Shown here: piece after piece, positions 58,748 through 64,000 of the stretch
Layout of the letters: each line of letters starts with the position of its first letter
Position numbering within the stretch: position 1 is the first letter of the stretch
Assembly (NCBI RefSeq): GCF_021134715.1
Contig: NC_060019.1
Span: forward strand, 6,882,001 to 6,946,000
Length of the DNA stretch: 64,000 nucleotides
Reading direction: 5' to 3'
From: Daphnia pulex
Taxonomy: Eukaryota > Arthropoda > Branchiopoda > Diplostraca > Daphniidae
Notes under the pieces: generated by a model
Told to the model about the DNA's origin: nothing
Database searches by the model: none
What the model saw: only the letters and a program-made list of their open reading frames with translations
Position numbers and translations under genes: made by a program

Positions 58748-58966
58748 AATCAATTCCTAAATTTCAGCGGCCATTTCAATTCGTTTCCCCACCCCTTCAA
58801 ATCCAAGATCAACCCTTTCATAAACCGTTTCCCCCCGTCGAGGAAAACCACCGCAAGGGACTTCGAACAAAGACTAGGGGGAAGTCCTTCCCTCGGATCG
58901 GTTTTGGATTTGAAGGGGTTGGGAAACGACTTGAAATGGCCGCTGAAATGTAGGAATTGATTCATC
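58748..58966. mobile_element. ~220-bp hairpin element with ~58-bp inverted arms
   Basis: AATCAATTCCTAAATTTCAG and CGGCCATTTCAA on the left pair with TTGAAATGGCCGCTGAAAT and GTAGGAATTGATT on the right. The match extends through CCACCCCTTCAAATCCAA against TTGGATTTGAAGGGGTTG. It touches the right-hand 205-bp repeat. No ORF. Confidence 0.75.
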
Positions 58967-58967
58967 A

Positions 58968-59168
58968 TTCTTCCCACGACCACTAGATGTCACTTGGCTC
59001 ACAAAGCGGTTGAAAGCAGTGGGCCGAAAAGAGAGGGACTCAGACTGACTGACTGCTTGTCTGCTTGAGCAGTCTCCTTTGGTCTTAGCTCCGAGCGGTA
59101 GCTTTTTTCTTTCAATACAAGTTTAGTTATATCGGAGTTTGAATCGTAGACTCAACAATCTAACAACA
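58968..59168 (+). repeat. ~205-bp direct repeat, right copy (possible LTR)
   Basis: Partner of 48478-48684. The GACTGACTG microsatellite is shorter here, and a handful of substitutions separate the copies. After the terminal ACA the two flanks differ completely. Confidence 0.6.
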
Positions 59169-59169
59169 C

Positions 59170-60870
59170 TTGGCACTTATTATGATGGAAACTAAACGCC
59201 AAGATTGTTAATAAGTCTACCATTTAGCTCCATATTTAAAGTTCTCGTTGTATTCCGTAGCGTTATTATCCAGACTACTTCAATCCTTCGTCGGTTGAAG
59301 ATTAGAAATTATGTTCCTCCATTTCGGATTACACAGAAGAGTTCCACTGAAGATAATGTGGTGCAAAAACTAGTTTAGTATGAACATATCGAGTATTCAA
59401 GAAGATCATTGTCTAGGTAAGGTATTAGTACTCGTCGTAGACGATTTGCTTGTATTAATCAAATTATCAAAAAATTAGGTGAATTCCTCATCAATAGTTA
59501 TTGAATTAAAAACGACTATTCAATTTACTTGAATGTCAGGTCAAGTGCTAGAGATTTGTGTACAATCAATGAAAAATTTGTGTTTTGACGAGCATAAGGC
59601 TGCTTAAGCTGAACCGACCTAAGCGGCCTCGTCCTTGAGCACAATCCAATTTTGCAGAGCACGTGACATTTATCGCATCGTAGATAGACGTGTGTTCCAT
59701 TTGACGTTAAAAATAATTTAATAAAAAAAAAATTACTTTTAAACACGGGCATCAATGCCTTACTGAATTGAAAAATATTTTTGACTTGCAGTTTTTAGGT
59801 GTGCGAGAGTAGGATAGAGTCGGATGATTTAAGGTTGCATTCAATCACGACAAGCTAAATTGTCTGTTATGAGGAATCGAAATAAGATGAAATGCCTGTT
59901 GGCCTGTAACAGAAAAGCATGCAAATTGGACAATTTCAAAAGAAAGTTTGTTTGTTTTTAAATTTAGTTATTATTTAAGTTAATAACAAATGAAAGAATA
60001 AGGTAATGAATGTGTGTGGTAATAATAAGGTGTGTGAATCAAAACACAGCGGAGAGGCTGGTAGATAAGATTATGTTATTTTATTCAGGTAACGGAATTC
60101 GTCATCTCCTAATAAATATTAACAGTGAAAAGCTCGTTAAAGCACACCCTATTCACGTTTAATAATCTAATGATACGCAGTGTTAGTTTGAAAACGTCAA
60201 TTTTACCGTACACTTTTTGTATTTCTTTATTTTAGCGAAATGATGTAGAATAATTCAAAATGGTTCTGCTTGACTCAAACTACTAAAGTTACTGTTTGAG
60301 GTAGAGGAACTTTCAAGGTTTGCTGACATTTTACTTTGATCTTATTTAGCAGACTAAAATATGGTTAATCGCCATCTATGATTCTCATTTACAAATGCGG
60401 CCGATAAGTGACAATTGAAGCATATCGCCCAACAACAAAAATTGAAGTAAATCGCCTAACAAAAACAAAATTCCTTTTTAAAAATTATTTAACTAATTTA
60501 ATTAACTAAAATCATTCATTCCTAAAGGATATGAAATTCTAAAAATAAGGACTAAAAATAATCAAATGATAACTGAATGAAGACTAAGAATTTAACCTGA
60601 CAGGGTCTTTTTATTATTAAAAACAAATTTTTAGAATAACAAACTGCTTTTAGTTTACAAATGGAAATTAAAGAAGTTACAATAGAAATATTTCTAGCAG
60701 AACCTTGCCAGTAGATTACGTTGAAATACAGAAATAAAAAAGAGATAGGTACAATTGTTGTGATAATATTTACCAGTAGAAAAGATTTCAACTGGTAAAC
60801 ATGGTTTTTAGTTTTTACGTTCTTTTTTAGCGCTTCGAGAAAGTTTGTTGACTTTATTTGATGTTGGTGT
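59170..60870. other. AT-rich intergenic stretch
   Basis: I find no ORF with recognisable content, no tRNA and no clear repeat. The region is about 65-70% AT with scattered poly-T runs. Confidence 0.4.
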
Positions 60871-60876
60871 TCGAAT

Positions 60877-62176
60877 TTAGTTTTCTTTGGTTAAAGATAA
60901 TCGTTTCCTTGCAGAAGTTTTAAGAAGTGTAGATGTTGGTGTTCGAATTTCATTGGCTTTGGTTAAAGATAATCGTTTCTTTGCAGAAGTTTTAACAATT
61001 GGCGATGTTGGCTGTTCGAGAAAGTCATCATCGGTGGTTGAATGTGACGCCTTTCGAACTACTTTCGCTTTACGTACAGTTGGTGTCTTTTTAACAAAAA
61101 GTAATGGAAAAGTTATAAGCACTAGTTTTCACTTTTAAATTTTTAATCTATTTTAACCTGTAGCACTTGCATCCCTTTTGAAGTAGACGGCTTTGGAGAA
61201 GGAAGTCGTAATGGAGGGGAAGAGTGATCGACACTCTAAAATATAACAATAAAAAAATTTAAAATGGGATTATTTAAATGGATTGAATTGAACGTCATGT
61301 CACTTGTGACGTGAAGTTTTTTCATATATGGAAAAATAAAAAAATTCTAAAAACCTTTTTCTGCTCAGTAATACCACATGTCACGGTGTTTGTATCAGCA
61401 GCAAAGTACTCGCTGATTGTGGAAACAGAAGAGTTCTGTGTATGTAGGGAAAAGTAAATTAGAACAAAAAAATGACATCAAACATTTCATGTAAAACCTC
61501 ATTTTCAACAATAGCAAATGCTTTTTTCTTAAAGTCGATAGTTCCTTTCCAATTATTTGTAGTCTGAAAAAATCCGTCTAGTGCTTCATTTTGCAGGTCC
61601 TTGTCATTCAAAGTTCTCAAACTGCTTTCCTATAATTGCGAAATAGAAGTTACTTGTTTTGCCTTCAATGCACGGTTATTTTTTTGGCCAATTCCTTTAC
61701 CTTTTTTTGTACCTCAAGTGTCAAGAGGCAAATAGCCTTTTGCAGCTTTTTCTGCAGCACATCAACCTCACTGTTTGCCTACAAGAACAAAAATTAGTTT
61801 TGGGTTGATTTCAATAGTATCGTGTAACATACCAAAGTTAAAATTTTTTCAAGTGATTCCACCTCAAGCAGTTTAGAAATCAAATTTTCATTAGTAACAT
61901 AGTGGTTATACTTTTCATCATTCAATGCCTTATCCTTTAACTCCATTTTTTCTCTAAATCCTCACATTTTTTTAGGAACTTGTTTTCTTGAATCAATTCA
62001 TTAATAATGTCATGTTTAGGTTTTGATTCTTGAACTTCTTCTAGGATAACTTTACTTTCACTCAACTCTTCTTGATGAAAACCCCAACTGCAAGCATTTG
62101 CAGTTGGGGTACTGGTGCGTGCTGCTTGTAATGTTTCACTTTTTGCCGAATGTTTCCATATAGTTAACTTTGACAT
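60877..62176 (-). CDS. Coiled-coil protein with basic repeated C-terminus; one-base frameshift in exon 1
   Basis: Six exons: 62176-61833, 61778-61701, 61629-61498, 61435-61355, 61235-61158, 61086-60877. All internal introns are GT-AG and phase 0. Exon 1 encodes a leader (MSKLTIWKHSAKSETLQAAR), a coiled-coil run (IINELIQENKFLKKCEDLEKK) and, after a one-base deficit in an A run at 61951-61946, more coiled coil in another frame (LLEVESLEKILTL); exon 2 continues it (VDVLQKKLQKAICLLTLEVQ). Later exons are Ser/Pro-rich, and the last has two near-copies of a basic motif (KTSAKKRLSLTK, KTSARKRLSLTK) with serines placed like kinase sites. Overall it resembles a nuclear or chromosomal regulator such as geminin-like or shugoshin-like proteins, but I cannot assign a family. 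The frameshift is either an assembly error in a homopolymer or a real lesion. Confidence 0.55.
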
Positions 62177-62239
62177 TATGACACACAAAGATTTGAAAAA
62201 AAAATGATAAGTTGTTTACGTCTTACAAATAGGTGAATC

Positions 62240-62740
62240 AAAATGGAATATGCTCGTCGATGACTTCGTTTGATTTTCCAGTAAAATTCATTGCCTATGC
62301 AGACGACAATTGTAACATCTCACAAAGAGCCAGAAATTGCAACCCTTAATTTACAGATTGTGTGTTACACGGTGGTTAGTTGGCTCCGATCAAAGTAACT
62401 ATATCTGGATGCCCTCAAAACTGTATTTTTATTATTCTCTCGCAAACGTATCGCATTACCCAACCTAAACATCTGTATTAACAACATCATGATTTCTCCT
62501 TCTCTGTCTGTCCACTTTCTTGGCATCATTGTTGACGCGAATCTAAATGGAAAGAACATCTAAACGCTAAATGCGTTTCAGCCAAAAGGGTTCTTCTCAT
62601 GGTTAACTCCTGTCTGCGCTAATCCTTTGGCTTTGATTGTATGCGCCTCAGGTCTCTTTACCTCTCAAATGTTGAGCCGATCCTCACCTATGGGTGCTCA
62701 GTGTGGCTTTCTATTAGTTTAGTCAGGCAAATCGAATGCA
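62240..62740 (+). mobile_element. Decayed LINE reverse-transcriptase fragment
   Basis: FPVKFIAYADDN carries the RT active-site YADD (62296-62307). Further on are HFLGIIVDANLN and, after a frameshift, LRSLYLSNVEPILTYGCSVW, the thumb region of jockey/CR1/RTE-type elements. Several stops and at least one frameshift are present. It is truncated at both ends. Confidence 0.8.
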
Positions 62741-63119
62741 ATGTTACAAATTGGAAGTTTTGCAGTATTCATGAAACATACTTAGAAATATAGAGAAAAT
62801 GAGTATATGCTACGATAAAAAAGCTCCCGGTGAAAGTGGTGGGGAAATAGGTAATTTAATTTAATACGTTTTTTGGGGAGAAAAATAACATAAGTATGAC
62901 AAAAAGCTAAAAAGCAGACGACATAGCATGTTGTGAAAGAGAACGAAAATGTAGTTTTTTTTTAATTTTGTTCTTTATTAATTCAGATTTACTTGATGTG
63001 ATATTTATAATTTTGTTTTACGATTTGTAAAAAAGTTTGTGTCACTTGTAATCGTGTTGATAAGTTTTCAATGTTGAGTGTTTTGAGTGAAAAGGGAGCA
63101 ATTTCATTAAACTCTTAAA

Positions 63120-64000
63120 CTTAAAAAAAATATTGACAAGGAAGACAGCATTCCTATTACATCAGAAGGTCAATACGTTCACAAAAATTGCAGAAAAAAC
63201 TATTCTAGCAGACGTAAAATTCTTCGGGCAATTTAAAATAGTGATTCCCTTCAACAACGTCACAGCTTCTCAGTCAAAAACGAAGAACAAGTAGTTTCAG
63301 ATTTTCCATCACGTTTAGATTTCAACAAAAACTGCTTTCTTTGTGGAAATTCTGCTGATATTTCAGCCTCACACAAAGCTAAAAATCCTGTGGTAAATGT
63401 TAAATCTAATGTCTAATGTTCATAAAGCAATATAAAACCAGTGTGGGAAGAGGGCTGATGAATGGTCAGCTGCTGTAAGTTGTCGTATTGAAACTAGTTT
63501 TGATTTAGAAAATGTAACTCCAATTTATCATACTAATTGTTTCACTAACTTCCATTCATCTAGGCCAATTCCTGTAAAAAGGAAAGTAGAAGATGATGAT
63601 AGTGAACGTTACAAAGCCTTCCTTGTTGCATCAACTCACATTACAAGTCACGAAGAAGATTATACGTTTCCTTCAAACAACTCAATGAAATAACGGCTAA
63701 GGAAGGTGTTCAACCGTATTTCTAAAAATGGATGAAATTTCGGCTATTGCATAATTTTAAAGAACAAGAAGTCATAATAACCAGAGTGTCACACATGAAT
63801 GACCATATTGTAATACTACATGAAAAATCAAGCAGAATTATTCACAATTTCTACTCAATAACTTTGAAAGAAAGTGAAATTGATAAGAAAATGGAGATCA
63901 TTAAAGAAGCAGCAAGATTGATCAAGAGCGAAATCATGTCCATATCTCCCAACAAAAAAGAATTCAATTCGTATAATGATTTAGAATCAACTATTGACAT
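63120..64000 (+). pseudogene. Decayed ORF of a repetitive CxxC-type protein, continuing off the window
   Basis: One broken frame reads EGQYVHKNCRKNYSSRR, stop, FNKNCFLCGNSADISASHK, then after a shift EWSAAVSCRIETSFDLE and PIYHTNCFTNFHSSRP, and later SHMNDHIVILHEK up to the edge. The Cys/His pairs spaced around YH..C..NF are seen in multicopy invertebrate proteins tied to transposable elements. Several in-frame stops show it is not functional. The exact element class is not determined. Confidence 0.55.

Overview
The window reads as nuclear DNA of an arthropod, most likely a branchiopod crustacean of the Daphnia type. The support is protein-level resemblance: a tandem pair of gustatory-receptor-family genes, a calmodulin-gated SK potassium channel, SMG1, RpL3, a BTBD3/6 gene, CLPB, short introns (mostly 55-100 bp), closely spaced genes and many small non-autonomous DNA transposons. 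The species cannot be fixed from sequence alone. Exon models were built by reading splice sites and reading-frame phase by hand.

Layout. 1-5.5 kb: mitochondrial AAA+ disaggregase CLPB on the minus strand, running off the left edge, with introns swollen by fold-back elements. 5.9-6.8 kb: decayed copies of the same element family. 7.0-14.5 kb: a segmental duplication carrying a gustatory receptor; the left copy is a pseudogene holding a LINE fragment and a DNA element, the right copy (12827-14480) is intact. Between them lies a secreted PAN/apple plus double-psi-barrel gene with a TATA promoter. 17-22.4 kb: a small membrane-protein ORF, a short secreted LysM gene with a TATA promoter, a truncated SK-channel pseudogene meeting it tail to tail, a tRNA-Val, and the intact SK channel.

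23-45 kb is a housekeeping block: RpL3 (+), a C1orf198-like gene (+), a BTBD3/6-type BTB-BACK-PHR gene (+), and the very large NMD kinase gene SMG1 (-). SMG1 fills 12.7 kb and has a complete kinase core and FATC tail.

45-64 kb is accessory, repeat-rich DNA. It holds an LRR gene remnant, then a 10-kb mosaic (48.5-59.2 kb) bounded by two ~205-bp direct repeats. Inside the mosaic are three near-identical copies of one ORF end, a second ~175-bp repeat, two lysine/proline-rich ORFs of unknown family, a karyopherin-like exon, a tandemly repeated unknown domain, a truncated casein-kinase-1-gamma-like pseudokinase whose tail also occurs alone 6 kb away, and a truncated Ty1/copia element with its 3' LTR. 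Beyond it are a coiled-coil gene with a one-base frameshift, a LINE reverse-transcriptase relic and a decayed CxxC ORF at the right edge. The mosaic is the least explained part of the window.
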